Source: an uncultured bacterium (GTDB lineage: Bacteria; Planctomycetota; UBA1135). Taken from it: a stretch of DNA of 64,000 bases. Below, piece after piece: positions 42,428-50,489 of the stretch. The stretch lies in assembly GCA_937919925.1 (NCBI GenBank), contig CALFOT010000056.1, forward strand, positions 44,591 through 108,590, given 5' to 3'. Position 1 is the stretch's first letter, and each line of letters starts with the position of its first letter. A model generated the notes under the pieces. It saw nothing but the letters and a program-made list of their open reading frames with translations. It was not told where the DNA came from and made no database searches. Made by a program: the position numbers and the translations under genes.

Positions 42428-43741
42428 TTGCGCAATCGTCTTAGTGGTGGCCGTGAAGCTACTAAGGCCAGCGAAAAAAATGAACCCGTTTTTCGCTCCT
42501 ATCCAGGACCAGAAATGTCCGATGAGCTTGCGCGCCTGTACAACACTCTTGCAAAGGAGATCTATGCCGAGGAAACTACGCTTGAGGGATTGTTGTTGGC
42601 CATTGATGAAGCAGTCTCGGAGCAGGGAATGCCTTCGGTAGCGGCAGATTGTTTGCGCATGATGGTTTTGGACGCCTACGACATGGTTGAAGATGCTGCC
42701 ATTCCCGGAGCGCGCTTGGTACAGGAAGCGGCGGACCATATGCCTTCTTTGTTGATCTATGTGGACTTACTCTTGCGGATGAAAGAGTTTGACCAAGGTC
42801 GCGAAATCTTGACCCGCGCGCGCCAACAATGGCCTCAGTCTTGGAATCTTCTGGAATATTTGATTACCCTTGAAGTGTTCGCACAGCGGCTGGAAACGGC
42901 ACAGGAGTTGGTGCGCGAGGCGCGCTTGAATAAAGTTCTTGATGCCCGCGGGGAAGATCTTGAAAGCCAGATAGATAAGGCAATGTCAGGACCGCACTGG
43001 CCAAAAACCTATCGCTTTTCCTCCAAACACTATTTGGTGGAGTCGGATATCAGTGAGGCGATTTGCAAAGAGGCCGCAAGTTTGTTGGAAGGTGCATATA
43101 CCTCCTATTCGGTTCGTTTGCAGCGCATCACCAACCTTGAGAACAACAAATTCCGGGTATTTTTATTCTCCGGCGAGGCGAGTTATCAGCGTTATGTGGG
43201 GGAGTCCCTCGGTGCCGATGCAGAAAATACTGCCGGCCTGTTTAGTGGGTTTTTAAAGCAGCTGTTGATCTGGAATGTGCCCAAACGGGAAAGCATGATG
43301 CAGACGGTCGTGCATGAGGGCTTTCATCAATATTTGGATTTAGCAGCTTTCCGTGCCCCTAACTGGTTTAATGAGGGCATGGCCGAGTACATCGAAGCTG
43401 CGGAACTCGTCAATGGCCGGTGGACGGATGGTCAGGTACGGCATGATCACTTGGAGAATTTAAAAAAGAAAACCATGATGCCTCTCGCCGATTTTGTGAA
43501 CATATCGGCGCGCCGGTTTTATGCAGGTGATGTCGGGTTGCATTATTCCCAGGCTTGGGCGTTCATTCATTTTTTGCGGAATTCGAGCAAAAAGGAAGGA
43601 GATTTGTTTGACCGCCTGTTCAAGGGATTTGTGGAGTCTCCCTCCAGTGGTCGGGTCGTGAGAGATGCTTTTGAGGATGTGGATATGGCGGCACTGGATG
43701 AACAGCTGCTCGCTTATTTGGAAGAACTGCGTAACGACTAA
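42428..43741 (+). CDS. DUF1570 gluzincin-like protein (separate gene or C-terminal half after an amber codon)
   Basis: 437 residues. N-terminal 200 residues are helical and TPR-like (EILTRARQQWPQSWNLLEYL). The C-terminal 200 are DUF1570: VVHEGFHQYLD with HExxH at 296-300 and a downstream NWFNEGMAEYIEAA, the glutamate ligand segment, as in gluzincin metallopeptidases. If translated alone from TTG it would lack a signal peptide, although planctomycete DUF1570 proteins are usually exported. The upstream frame supplies one, which argues for a single interrupted gene; the good SD argues for two. Substrate unknown. Confidence 0.65.
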   Translation: MRNRLSGGREATKASEKNEPVFRSYPGPEMSDELARLYNTLAKEIYAEETTLEGLLLAIDEAVSEQGMPSVAADCLRMMVLDAYDMVEDAAIPGARLVQEAADHMPSLLIYVDLLLRMKEFDQGREILTRARQQWPQSWNLLEYLITLEVFAQRLETAQELVREARLNKVLDARGEDLESQIDKAMSGPHWPKTYRFSSKHYLVESDISEAICKEAASLLEGAYTSYSVRLQRITNLENNKFRVFLFSGEASYQRYVGESLGADAENTAGLFSGFLKQLLIWNVPKRESMMQTVVHEGFHQYLDLAAFRAPNWFNEGMAEYIEAAELVNGRWTDGQVRHDHLENLKKKTMMPLADFVNISARRFYAGDVGLHYSQAWAFIHFLRNSSKKEGDLFDRLFKGFVESPSSGRVVRDAFEDVDMAALDEQLLAYLEELRND

Positions 43742-43771
43742 GGGAGAGTCAAAGCGGTGATGCCGCCGCGC

Positions 43772-43777
43772 TAACAT
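43772..43777 (+). promoter_or_regulatory. TAACAT -10-like box of the corrinoid adenosyltransferase gene
   Basis: TAACAT ends 6 bases before ATG 43784, with no ribosome binding site between. Confidence 0.4.
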
Positions 43778-43783
43778 AAACAC

Positions 43784-44344
43784 ATGAGCATTTACACACG
43801 TGGCGGAGACGCTGGCGAAACCGGCTTGTTTGGCGGCGATCGCGTCAGTAAAGGCGCGGCGCGGATTGGCACCTACGGTGATGTCGATGAGTTGAATTCG
43901 GTGTTGGGTTGGTGCGCGAGCGTTGCTTCGCAAGCGGATTCCACGCTTCTCCAGCAGGTTCAAGCACTGCTGTTTAGCTTAGGTTCCTACTTGGCCACGC
44001 CACCGGAAGCATCCGCACAAATTCGCGCCATGCTTCCCGCGTGGCCATCTGCTGCGAGCACTGCATTAGAGAAGCAAATTGATTTGTGGGAGGAGCAAAC
44101 GGGCGCACTGAAAGCCTTCATCCTGCCCGGTGGCAGTGAACTTGCTGCACGTTTACACGTGGCGCGTTGCGTCTGCCGTCGTGCAGAGCGTTCGTTGGTG
44201 GAATTTGCCCATTGTGAAAACGCCAGCGTCGCTGCAGAGCATCTCATGTTTTTGAATCGTCTTTCCGATTGGCTTTTCGCATTTGCGCGTGCGGCCAACC
44301 ATGCCGCCGGAACCGCCGATGTGCCGTGGGTGGCGCCTCGCTAG
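43784..44344 (+). CDS. PduO-type ATP:cob(I)alamin adenosyltransferase
   Basis: Cytoplasmic enzyme adding the adenosyl group of ATP to cob(I)alamin, giving coenzyme B12. 186 residues, normal for the PduO/MMAB class. The N-terminus YTRGGDAGETGLFGGDRVSKG is the conserved ATP-binding segment, followed by GDVDELNSVLGW and the C-terminal FILPGGSELAARLHVARCVCRRAER, all family hallmarks. No B12-dependent enzyme lies nearby. The gene is convergent with the patatin gene, with the stops adjacent. Confidence 0.93.
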   Translation: MSIYTRGGDAGETGLFGGDRVSKGAARIGTYGDVDELNSVLGWCASVASQADSTLLQQVQALLFSLGSYLATPPEASAQIRAMLPAWPSAASTALEKQIDLWEEQTGALKAFILPGGSELAARLHVARCVCRRAERSLVEFAHCENASVAAEHLMFLNRLSDWLFAFARAANHAAGTADVPWVAPR

Positions 44345-45289
44345 CTACTCTTTGCTGGTGCCACGCGGCCAATGTGGGCGCAACTTTTGGCGCCGCGCTT
44401 TGGCCACGAGATGGTCGAGCTCACCATTTTCCACGGCGCGGTTGGTGCAATCGATACCCGCTTGAATGATGGCGTCAGCGCGGTGGAAATCGAACAGGCC
44501 AACTCCGAAAACAGCCGGCTCTAATAGTAAGTCCGGAGGCTCTGCTGCGATTTGAAAACGCGCCAGACGGTGTTCCATGTGTGTGACCGAATCACTAATC
44601 GAGGTGAATAATCCCGGGCGCTCTTCAACATTGGAACGCATGCGATTCAGCAATCGTTCGATCCGCCCCAGCTCCCGTTCTTCTTTACTGACCTGGAGTA
44701 CATCGAGCAGCTCCCCTTCGAAGACTAAGTCGACGTTGTTGAGGTCCACCGCAATGACGGGTACATTTGGCACTAAGGCGCGAGCGGCGCGAATCGGTAC
44801 AGGGGTGCTCACTCCTCCATCCACTAACCATTGGCCATCGATTTCGGTAGGTGTAAAAATACCCGGAATGGCAAAACTAGCCCGCACCGCTTGGACTGCG
44901 TTGCCCTTACAGAGCACGACGGGCTCGCCGCTTTTTAGCTCGGTAGCCAAGGCACAAAATGGCAACGGCAAATCTTCCAGCGTAGATTCGCCAAGAAATT
45001 TCGTGAGCTGGTCAACCACTTTCGCGCCACCGAGCAAGCCAGAGCGTGGCAGCACTGGATCGAGTAGACGCAGCATTCCTTTCGCATCGATTTTGCGCAA
45101 GTAGGCTTCGAATTCATCCAGGAACCCTGCGCAATACATAGCGCCCACGATGGCGCCAATACTGGTTCCGGCAATGCCACGGATCCGCACATGGTGCTGT
45201 TGCAACACGCGAATGATGCCAACGTGGGCAAGCCCACGCGCAGCACCGCCGCCGAGCGCCAACACCACCTGCAAAGGAGCTTCCGTCAT
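44345..45289 (-). CDS. Patatin-like phospholipase family protein (RssA-like)
   Basis: Serine lipid acyl hydrolase, 314 residues, no signal peptide. The patatin catalytic dyad is visible: nucleophile Ser43 in IAGTSIGA and Asp157 in WLVDGGVSTPVPI, plus the oxyanion segment ALGGGAARGLAHVG at the N-terminus. This is the bacterial RssA/YchK-like group, of unknown natural substrate. Its ATG overlaps the stop of the upstream lipoprotein gene by 4 bases, so the two are one operon. Confidence 0.9.
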   Translation of the reverse strand: MTEAPLQVVLALGGGAARGLAHVGIIRVLQQHHVRIRGIAGTSIGAIVGAMYCAGFLDEFEAYLRKIDAKGMLRLLDPVLPRSGLLGGAKVVDQLTKFLGESTLEDLPLPFCALATELKSGEPVVLCKGNAVQAVRASFAIPGIFTPTEIDGQWLVDGGVSTPVPIRAARALVPNVPVIAVDLNNVDLVFEGELLDVLQVSKEERELGRIERLLNRMRSNVEERPGLFTSISDSVTHMEHRLARFQIAAEPPDLLLEPAVFGVGLFDFHRADAIIQAGIDCTNRAVENGELDHLVAKARRQKLRPHWPRGTSKE

Positions 45290-46593
45290 CGCGGAAGTTT
45301 ACCCTCGGTATCAAGCAGCCACGCAGGAACTTCAAGTTCCGTCCATACAAATCCACCTGGGCGGGCGTCATCTTTTTGCAAGCGCGCACGCAACCAAGTG
45401 GCGTCGAGTGGTTGATCACCAAAGTGCCGCACTTCGACTTGAATTTGCCACCAGTCCTCGCCTTGAGCCACAACCTGCGGCGTGCCAAGCCACGGCCCAT
45501 CCATGAATTCACTCAACTGCAAACCGCGGCTGGCTTGCAGTTTGGCCAGTAGTTCCGCTTGTGCAGCAGGTGCCAGAGCGAGCATTTCCTCAATGCGTTG
45601 CTGCGCGTAAAGAGTGTCGCCGCGAAAATGCGCCCACACCACGCGTAAACAATCCACTCCGGCATGAAACTCTTCCACAGCCCGTTCGGAAGCCGTTAAC
45701 TGCCAGGAATCTCCGCCGGGCAAATACGGGCGGACGTCGACGAAATCGATATCAGGATTCCAGCGCAACTGTTCGTGAAACCAATAAATATCTTTGGCGC
45801 CAAACATGACGAGCACTGTTTCCCCCGGGTGCTTGCGTACGGCTTCCATGATTTTTTCATAGTGTTCATCATGCACATAAGTCCATCCGGAGGGCCGTCC
45901 AATCCATTCGTTCAAATAGTAATCATAAGCACCGGCGCGCGCCTTTGCGTGTAAATCAAAGTCGGCGGAGTGAATGTAGTACGGATCATCCGCAACGCCT
46001 TGTGGTTGTGCGGCCAACCAATTTTGGCTCCACGTTTTGGCCACTTCATATGCGGCGCGTTGTTCTTTGAATTGTTCGAGCTTGTTGAAATCGGCAACTT
46101 TGCCGCGGCGCATCGCATCGAGCATGGCATGCCACAGCGCTCCAGACTCGAGGGTGAACTGCATTCCATCCATCAGTGGAAAGACCACTTGCACATACTC
46201 TGGAAAACGTAAGACCCGCGTATCTTCGATAACTTTGCGCGCGGACCAAGTCTCTAAGGCAGCTTTGAGATTATCATCCGCCAGTTCCACGCAAACTACA
46301 TCTGGGCCGATGCGTCGGATGGTGGCGCGCAGTTGTTCGAGCCCCCAAAGTTTGGAAGTGAGGTGCTCTCCATGGAGTGTGCCGAGCACCAAAACGCGCG
46401 TGCGTGCCGCTGCAGGTTGCACCGGGCTCGCTACAGCAGATGGCGCTACAGCAGATGGCACCACAGCAGACGGCACCACAACGGGTGTGGTTGCGCTGGG
46501 TGCGGGCGGCTGTGGAGTGCAGCCCAGCACCAAAAGGCACAAAGCCAGGGGCACGCCAAAGGCGCCGCAAGGCACGGGGCGCGGTGTCAGCAT
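45286..46593 (-). CDS. TraB/ChaN-like lipoprotein
   Basis: 435 residues from ATG 46593, preferred because a TACGAT box ends 6 bases upstream and because the lipobox LLVLGCTPQ then falls at a proper distance. A proline-rich linker with VPSAV-type repeats follows. The domain begins RVLVLGTLHGEHL and has PDVVCVELADD, the G-[T]-x-H and E pair of the TraB/PrgY/Tiki and ChaN (erythromycin-esterase-like) fold. Later parts are YYLNEWIGRPSGW and ETVLVMFGAKDIYWFHEQL. Members may be metallopeptidases or heme-binding proteins; the role here is unknown. It shares an operon with the patatin gene. Confidence 0.5.
   Translation of the reverse strand: MLTPRPVPCGAFGVPLALCLLVLGCTPQPPAPSATTPVVVPSAVVPSAVAPSAVASPVQPAAARTRVLVLGTLHGEHLTSKLWGLEQLRATIRRIGPDVVCVELADDNLKAALETWSARKVIEDTRVLRFPEYVQVVFPLMDGMQFTLESGALWHAMLDAMRRGKVADFNKLEQFKEQRAAYEVAKTWSQNWLAAQPQGVADDPYYIHSADFDLHAKARAGAYDYYLNEWIGRPSGWTYVHDEHYEKIMEAVRKHPGETVLVMFGAKDIYWFHEQLRWNPDIDFVDVRPYLPGGDSWQLTASERAVEEFHAGVDCLRVVWAHFRGDTLYAQQRIEEMLALAPAAQAELLAKLQASRGLQLSEFMDGPWLGTPQVVAQGEDWWQIQVEVRHFGDQPLDATWLRARLQKDDARPGGFVWTELEVPAWLLDTEGKLPR
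46430..46474. repeat. Three 15-bp tandem repeats in the lipoprotein linker
   Basis: The unit GCTACAGCAGATGGC (plus strand) occurs twice exactly and once with three changes, encoding the PSAVA/PSAVV linker of the minus-strand lipoprotein. Such repeats can change copy number by slippage. Confidence 0.7.
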
Positions 46594-46599
46594 GCAGCC

Positions 46600-46609
46600 A
46601 TCGTAGAAT
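46600..46609. promoter_or_regulatory. Overlapping divergent -10-like boxes between the TraB-like and xdhC-like genes
   Basis: Only 24 bases separate the two start codons. On the plus strand TAGAAT (46604-46609) ends 8 bases before ATG 46618; on the minus strand TACGAT (46600-46605) ends 6 bases before ATG 46593. The boxes share two bases, so the two promoters could not be occupied at once. Confidence 0.5.
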
Positions 46610-46617
46610 GGCGGCAG

Positions 46618-47412
46618 ATGCAACCGTGTTTTGACCTCTACGAAGAAATTGTTCGTTTGCGCAAGGTGGGGGAGCCTGCTGCCTTGTGCACGGTGATGCT
46701 GGCGCGTGGCAGCACCCCCGGCAAGGAAACCATGAAGATGTTGGTGCGCTCCGATGGGAGCACTTTAGGAACGGTGGGTGGCGGCTGCGTCGAAGCCGAT
46801 GTGCAGAAGATGGCGCTGGAAGTCCTGGCCACCGATCAAGCTCAAACGCGCACTTTCACCCTCAACCAGACCGACGTTCCCGAATCCGGGCTCATTTGCG
46901 GCGGCCAAGTCACGATTTTGGCTGAGCCCGTGGTGCCGCCAGTGCTGGTGCTGTTCGGCGGCGGCCATGTGGCCAGTGCCACCGCACGCGTGGCCAAAGA
47001 ATGTGATCTGCGGGTCTGGGTATGTGACCCGCGCGTCGAGCATGCCAGTGCGGCAGCACACCCGGCCGCAGATGCTTGCTTTGCGCTGCCGTGGCAGGAA
47101 TCCGTCGCCAAAGTCGGCCAAGCACAACACCATTACCTTGTAGTTGTGACTCGTGGCCATAAGGATGATGAAGAAGCCTTGTTCCGCATCTGGGAATCCG
47201 GCTGCCAACCCAAGTATTTGGGGATGATTGGCTCGCGCGCCAAAAAAATACAGCTGGACCGCATTTTGGCCGACCGCGGCGTGCCCGAGCCTTGGTTAGC
47301 GGCGGTGAAAACCCCGATGGGGCTAGATATCGGCGCCAAATCCAGTGGTGAAATCGCCGTCAGCCTGGTGGCAGAGCTGGTGCGTTTACGTCGACAAGGG
47401 CGGCTGCAGTAA
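46618..47412 (+). CDS. XdhC family protein (molybdenum cofactor insertion)
   Basis: 264 residues from ATG 46618; a longer upstream frame is proline/arginine-rich and antisense to the lipoprotein, so it is rejected. XdhC_CoxI domain: VMLARGSTPGKETMKMLVRSDGSTLGTVGGGCVEADV. XdhC_C Rossmann domain: LVLFGGGHVASATARVAKECDLRVWVCDPR and GMIGSRAK, with the end segment TPMGLDIGAKSSGEIAVSL. These proteins load sulfurated molybdenum cofactor into xanthine dehydrogenase-type enzymes, none of which is in the window. A partner elsewhere in the genome is implied. Confidence 0.88.
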   Translation: MQPCFDLYEEIVRLRKVGEPAALCTVMLARGSTPGKETMKMLVRSDGSTLGTVGGGCVEADVQKMALEVLATDQAQTRTFTLNQTDVPESGLICGGQVTILAEPVVPPVLVLFGGGHVASATARVAKECDLRVWVCDPRVEHASAAAHPAADACFALPWQESVAKVGQAQHHYLVVVTRGHKDDEEALFRIWESGCQPKYLGMIGSRAKKIQLDRILADRGVPEPWLAAVKTPMGLDIGAKSSGEIAVSLVAELVRLRRQGRLQ

Positions 47413-47456
47413 TCCTTAGGTGACGTTATCCTGTTTCGCCACTAAAGGGGCCACCC

Positions 47457-48542
47457 ATGCTTAGCTTACTCGCCACCACCCTCCTCGCGCTTTTGCCGCA
47501 AACCCAGAACGAAATTGTTTTGGTCGACGGCACCACTCTACAGGTCGATAAGATCATGACCGAGACCTTCAAAGAGGTCACTTATAAGCGTGGCGGGTCC
47601 GAGGGTCGCCGCCCTTCTGAAGAGGTGCTCGAGGTTCGCCATGCCATTGGCAAGAGTGTGCTGGAAGACTACGCCTACGCGATTGAGGTTATGCAATCCG
47701 GCCAGTTTGGCAACGCCATCTCCGCTTTCCGTGAGGTGCTGAAAGATGAGAAGTTGCTGGAGCGTTCTGGCTATGAATGGGTGCGTCAACATTCGCTATT
47801 CCGCGAGATTCGTTGCATGAATTCGCTGGCCGATTTCGCGGGCGTTTCTGCTACTGTCGATCAACTACTCAGCGAAGTGCCGGATACGTTTTTCTACGCG
47901 CCTGCGCTGATGATGAAGGCCCAGACCAAGATGGATAGCGGCGATAAATCCGGTGCGGAAAAAGTTTTCAAGCGCCTGCAAGAGGAAGTGGTCAGCAAAG
48001 GTTTGCCACAGCGCTGGAATCGCGAAGCCGAGCTCGGCCTGATGCTGCTCAACTCGAAGCTCAAGGGGGCGGAGTTGGAGCGCGCCCTACAGGGTTTGGC
48101 AGAGAGGAATGCTGAGCAGTTTCCCACCGTTGCAGCACGCGCGCGGGTGGAAGTTGGTAACGCCATGGTTGCTAATAAGGATTACACGGGCGCACGCTTG
48201 TTCTTCAAGAGCATCATCGAGGCCGGCCAAGGCGGCGATTCTGTGATGGCTGGCGCGATTTCCGGCAAGGGCGATTGTTCTTACCGCCAAGCACTTTCAA
48301 TGGATGCCCTCGCCGATCAAAAGCCCTATCTAGAGGAAGCGATTCTTGATTTTCTGACCGTGGCCAGTGTCTACCGTGAAGAGGTACGCCTGGTGCCGCG
48401 AGCCATGTATTTTGCCGCCGACGCCCTGACTCGCGTCGGTGATTCCAGTGGCGCGCGCGCTGTGGCTCTGCGGATCAAGCAGTTGTTTCCAGATTCCAGT
48501 TGGAAATCCAGACTGTTCACGGAGCTGCACCTTCAAGGGTAG
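47457..48542 (+). CDS. Exported TPR-type repeat protein
   Basis: 361 residues with a signal peptide ending near residue 17 (LLALLPQTQ). A short beta segment VDGTTLQVDKIMTETFKEVTYKR resembles the SH3-like start of similar planctomycete proteins. The rest is tandem helical repeats (GNAISAFREVLKD, SGDKSGAEKVFKRLQEE, KDYTGARLFFKSIIE, GDSSGARAVALRIKQLFPDS), of tetratricopeptide kind. Probably a periplasmic scaffold or assembly protein, partner unknown. The next gene is 142 bases further on. Confidence 0.68.
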   Translation: MLSLLATTLLALLPQTQNEIVLVDGTTLQVDKIMTETFKEVTYKRGGSEGRRPSEEVLEVRHAIGKSVLEDYAYAIEVMQSGQFGNAISAFREVLKDEKLLERSGYEWVRQHSLFREIRCMNSLADFAGVSATVDQLLSEVPDTFFYAPALMMKAQTKMDSGDKSGAEKVFKRLQEEVVSKGLPQRWNREAELGLMLLNSKLKGAELERALQGLAERNAEQFPTVAARARVEVGNAMVANKDYTGARLFFKSIIEAGQGGDSVMAGAISGKGDCSYRQALSMDALADQKPYLEEAILDFLTVASVYREEVRLVPRAMYFAADALTRVGDSSGARAVALRIKQLFPDSSWKSRLFTELHLQG

Positions 48543-48580
48543 AACTCCGAGTTCTCCACACGCTTGGCGGGGTGGAATGT

Positions 48581-48610
48581 GGAAAACGCGTCTTTTGGGG
48601 TGCGTTTTCC
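48581..48610 (+). terminator. Weak terminator-like hairpin
   Basis: GGAAAACGC (48581-48589) pairs with GCGTTTTCC (48602-48610) around a 12-base loop; the stem ends in TTTTCC and is followed by TAATTT. It lies between the TPR gene and the ECF sigma gene. The T-run is poor, so it may instead be a leader element. Confidence 0.35.
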
Positions 48611-48671
48611 TAATTTGCTGAACATCTGGATATTTCTGCGGGATTTCCGTCCTCTGAGGGTGAAAAACCTC

Positions 48672-48676
48672 GGAGG
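48672..48676 (+). promoter_or_regulatory. Shine-Dalgarno sequence fixing the ECF sigma factor start
   Basis: GGAGG at 48672-48676 is 7 bases before ATG 48684, and selects this start over the in-frame codon at 48564. Confidence 0.6.
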
Positions 48677-48683
48677 AATAGGG

Positions 48684-49229
48684 ATGAGTTTTACCGAACC
48701 GGAGCTAAGCGAATGGTCGCAGCAGCTACAGGCCTACTTGATGCCGCGGGTGGGTCGCCGTGATTTGGCGGTGGAGTTGTCTCAAGAGGCGGTGATGCGT
48801 TTATTGCGGGTGATCGAAGCAGGTCAGGCGGTATTGCATCCGCGCGGCTGGTTATTTCGTGTGGCCCGCAATTTGGCCGTGGATGAAGTGCGGCGGCGCC
48901 TCCCACAGAACGTGGGCATGGAGTGGCATTCGCGCGCGGTGGACCCAGCCTCGTTGGCGGAGGAAGAAGAAACGGTGGTAGCGGTGGGGGGTGGCGAAGT
49001 GCCGCGCAGTGAACTGTTGCGTTTGATGCCCCAAGCGCTGCAATGTTTACCGCAGCGCGATCGTTTGTACCTGCAATCTTATTATCACGAAGGCACGGAT
49101 TTTGAGCGTATGGCGGCGCGTGAGGAAACTTCCGTCAGCACGGTGAAGGGGCGGTTGTTCCGCGCCCGCAAACGCTTGCGGGAAGTCTTAGTGCAACAAG
49201 TCAAAGAGGAGTCCTCCCAATGGAGTTGA
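48684..49229 (+). CDS. ECF-type RNA polymerase sigma factor
   Basis: 181 residues. Region 2 is seen as VELSQEAVMRLLRVIEAGQ and PRGWLFRVARNLAVDEVRRR (the DNA-melting and -10 recognition helices); region 4 as LPQRDRLYLQSYYHEGTDFERMAAREETSVSTVKGRLFRARKRLRE, ending in a helix-turn-helix. The linker is rich in glutamate, valine and glycine. No anti-sigma factor with a cysteine-rich or membrane domain follows; instead the next gene (an exported TPR protein) overlaps its end by 10 bases, so that protein could be its regulator or target. Confidence 0.88.
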   Translation: MSFTEPELSEWSQQLQAYLMPRVGRRDLAVELSQEAVMRLLRVIEAGQAVLHPRGWLFRVARNLAVDEVRRRLPQNVGMEWHSRAVDPASLAEEEETVVAVGGGEVPRSELLRLMPQALQCLPQRDRLYLQSYYHEGTDFERMAAREETSVSTVKGRLFRARKRLREVLVQQVKEESSQWS

Positions 49230-50032
49230 GTCTTCCATGGAAGCGGTTGGGGCTGCTGTTCATCGGCGTTTTGGCAAGCGCCACGCTGCTGTCGGCGCAG
49301 CAAAGTCCGCCGTCCACGTTGGCTGGCGCGATTCCGCAAGAGGAGTCTGCGGAAATGCAGCTTCAAGTTGCAGCACAAGCCCACGAGGCCACGCGCGGGC
49401 GGCAAGGGCCGCGGCGTTTGCAGTTACTCCATGATGCTGTGGAGTACTATCGGGCGGTGGCGTTTTGGTGGCCTCAAGCTGGCGAAGAACGGGCCGTGGC
49501 GGCCTTTCGGCGGGGTGAAGTGCACCGTGCTTTGCTCGAAGCCGGCGCTGCCCGCGGTGCATTCGAAGAAACTTTAGAAGCCGCAAATAAGGCCAGCGAT
49601 TTTTATATCCGCGCCTTGCTTGCACTCGGCAGTTTGGATCGACAAGAGAACCGTTGGGGTGATGCTTTGCAACGTTATCGTGCGGCGGTGGCCTGCCAAG
49701 AAGCCAGCGTGCGTTACCGCAATGATGCGCGTGAGTGGATTGTGAAAGTTCATCTGAGCACAATGGCGTGGCAGGCCGCTGAAGTGGCCGCGGGGCAATG
49801 GTTGGCTACTTGTGAAGGCCCGGTGGAAGAGATTCAGATTGTGGATTTCCAAATCCGTGCGTTGATTGGTGCGCGGCAACTTCGTGCCGCGGATTCTGCC
49901 ATCCGTGCTCTGTTGGAGCGCATGGCGGTGTTGGCGGCGGCACCCACTCACGAAGGCGCACGCATTCAAAGTGCACTCGAACAGATGAAAGCCCCGGCAG
50001 CACTCAAGCTGGCCCGCCAAAACGGCCGTTGA
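49220..50032 (+). CDS. Exported repeat protein coupled to the ECF sigma factor
   Basis: 270 residues with a signal peptide or membrane helix (LLFIGVLASATLLSAQ). The rest is helical with TPR-like units (RRGEVHRALLEAGAARGAFEETL, RALLALGSLDRQENRWGDALQRYR, QLRAADSAIRALLERM). Not recognised as a family. The start overlaps the sigma factor gene by 10 bases, so the two are translated together; one membrane segment followed by an exported domain would fit an anti-sigma-type partner, but no anti-sigma motif is seen. Confidence 0.6.
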   Translation: MELSLPWKRLGLLFIGVLASATLLSAQQSPPSTLAGAIPQEESAEMQLQVAAQAHEATRGRQGPRRLQLLHDAVEYYRAVAFWWPQAGEERAVAAFRRGEVHRALLEAGAARGAFEETLEAANKASDFYIRALLALGSLDRQENRWGDALQRYRAAVACQEASVRYRNDAREWIVKVHLSTMAWQAAEVAAGQWLATCEGPVEEIQIVDFQIRALIGARQLRAADSAIRALLERMAVLAAAPTHEGARIQSALEQMKAPAALKLARQNGR

Positions 50033-50037
50033 AAATT

Positions 50038-50433
50038 TTAGCGGGCTACCACAAAGGCACCGGCGGTGGCATCAGTGTGGCTCAGAGAAAGCGCAAGCTC
50101 GGTGATTCCCAGAGCAACCGCAAGTTGCAGGGCTTTGCCGTGCAGCAGCAGTTTCGGCACACTGGAACCATCCGAAACGACTTCAAAATCGGTAAAGGTC
50201 ACACCGCCGGACCAGCCACAACCAAGCGCTTTCATGCCAGCTTCCTTGGCGGCAAAACGCGCGGCATAGTGTTGCGCCGGGTGGGGGCGGCTTGTGCATT
50301 CCAGCTGTTCAGCCGCGGTGAAAATGCGCTCCAGGAAGGCTTGTCCGCCGTGCTCGAGCGATTGTGTGAAGCGCGCAATCGCAACAAGATCCATACCGAT
50401 ACCAGCACCCGAAACCACGCTCTCGCCATTCAT
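50038..50433 (-). CDS. acpS: Holo-[acyl-carrier-protein] synthase
   Basis: Cytoplasmic enzyme moving 4'-phosphopantetheine from CoA to acyl carrier protein. 131 residues, normal length. Magnesium ligands: Asp15 in GIGMDLVAIARF and Glu64 in AARFAAKEAGMKAL, both in the family's standard context. The C-terminal LSLSHTDATAGAFVVA is also conserved. A TATCCT box (50441-50446) ends 7 bases before the ATG. It is convergent with the preceding plus-strand gene. Confidence 0.93.
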   Translation of the reverse strand: MNGESVVSGAGIGMDLVAIARFTQSLEHGGQAFLERIFTAAEQLECTSRPHPAQHYAARFAAKEAGMKALGCGWSGGVTFTDFEVVSDGSSVPKLLLHGKALQLAVALGITELALSLSHTDATAGAFVVAR

Positions 50434-50489
50434 GAGCCTCAGGATAACAGCCCGTGCGCCGCGCGCAGCACGACGGCATCATAGGGGTC

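Noticed and set aside
46333..46617. Extended N-terminus of the XdhC-like protein
   Set aside because: It reads antisense to the lipoprotein and its repeat linker and has low-complexity Arg/His/Gly composition; the XdhC fold starts at 46618.
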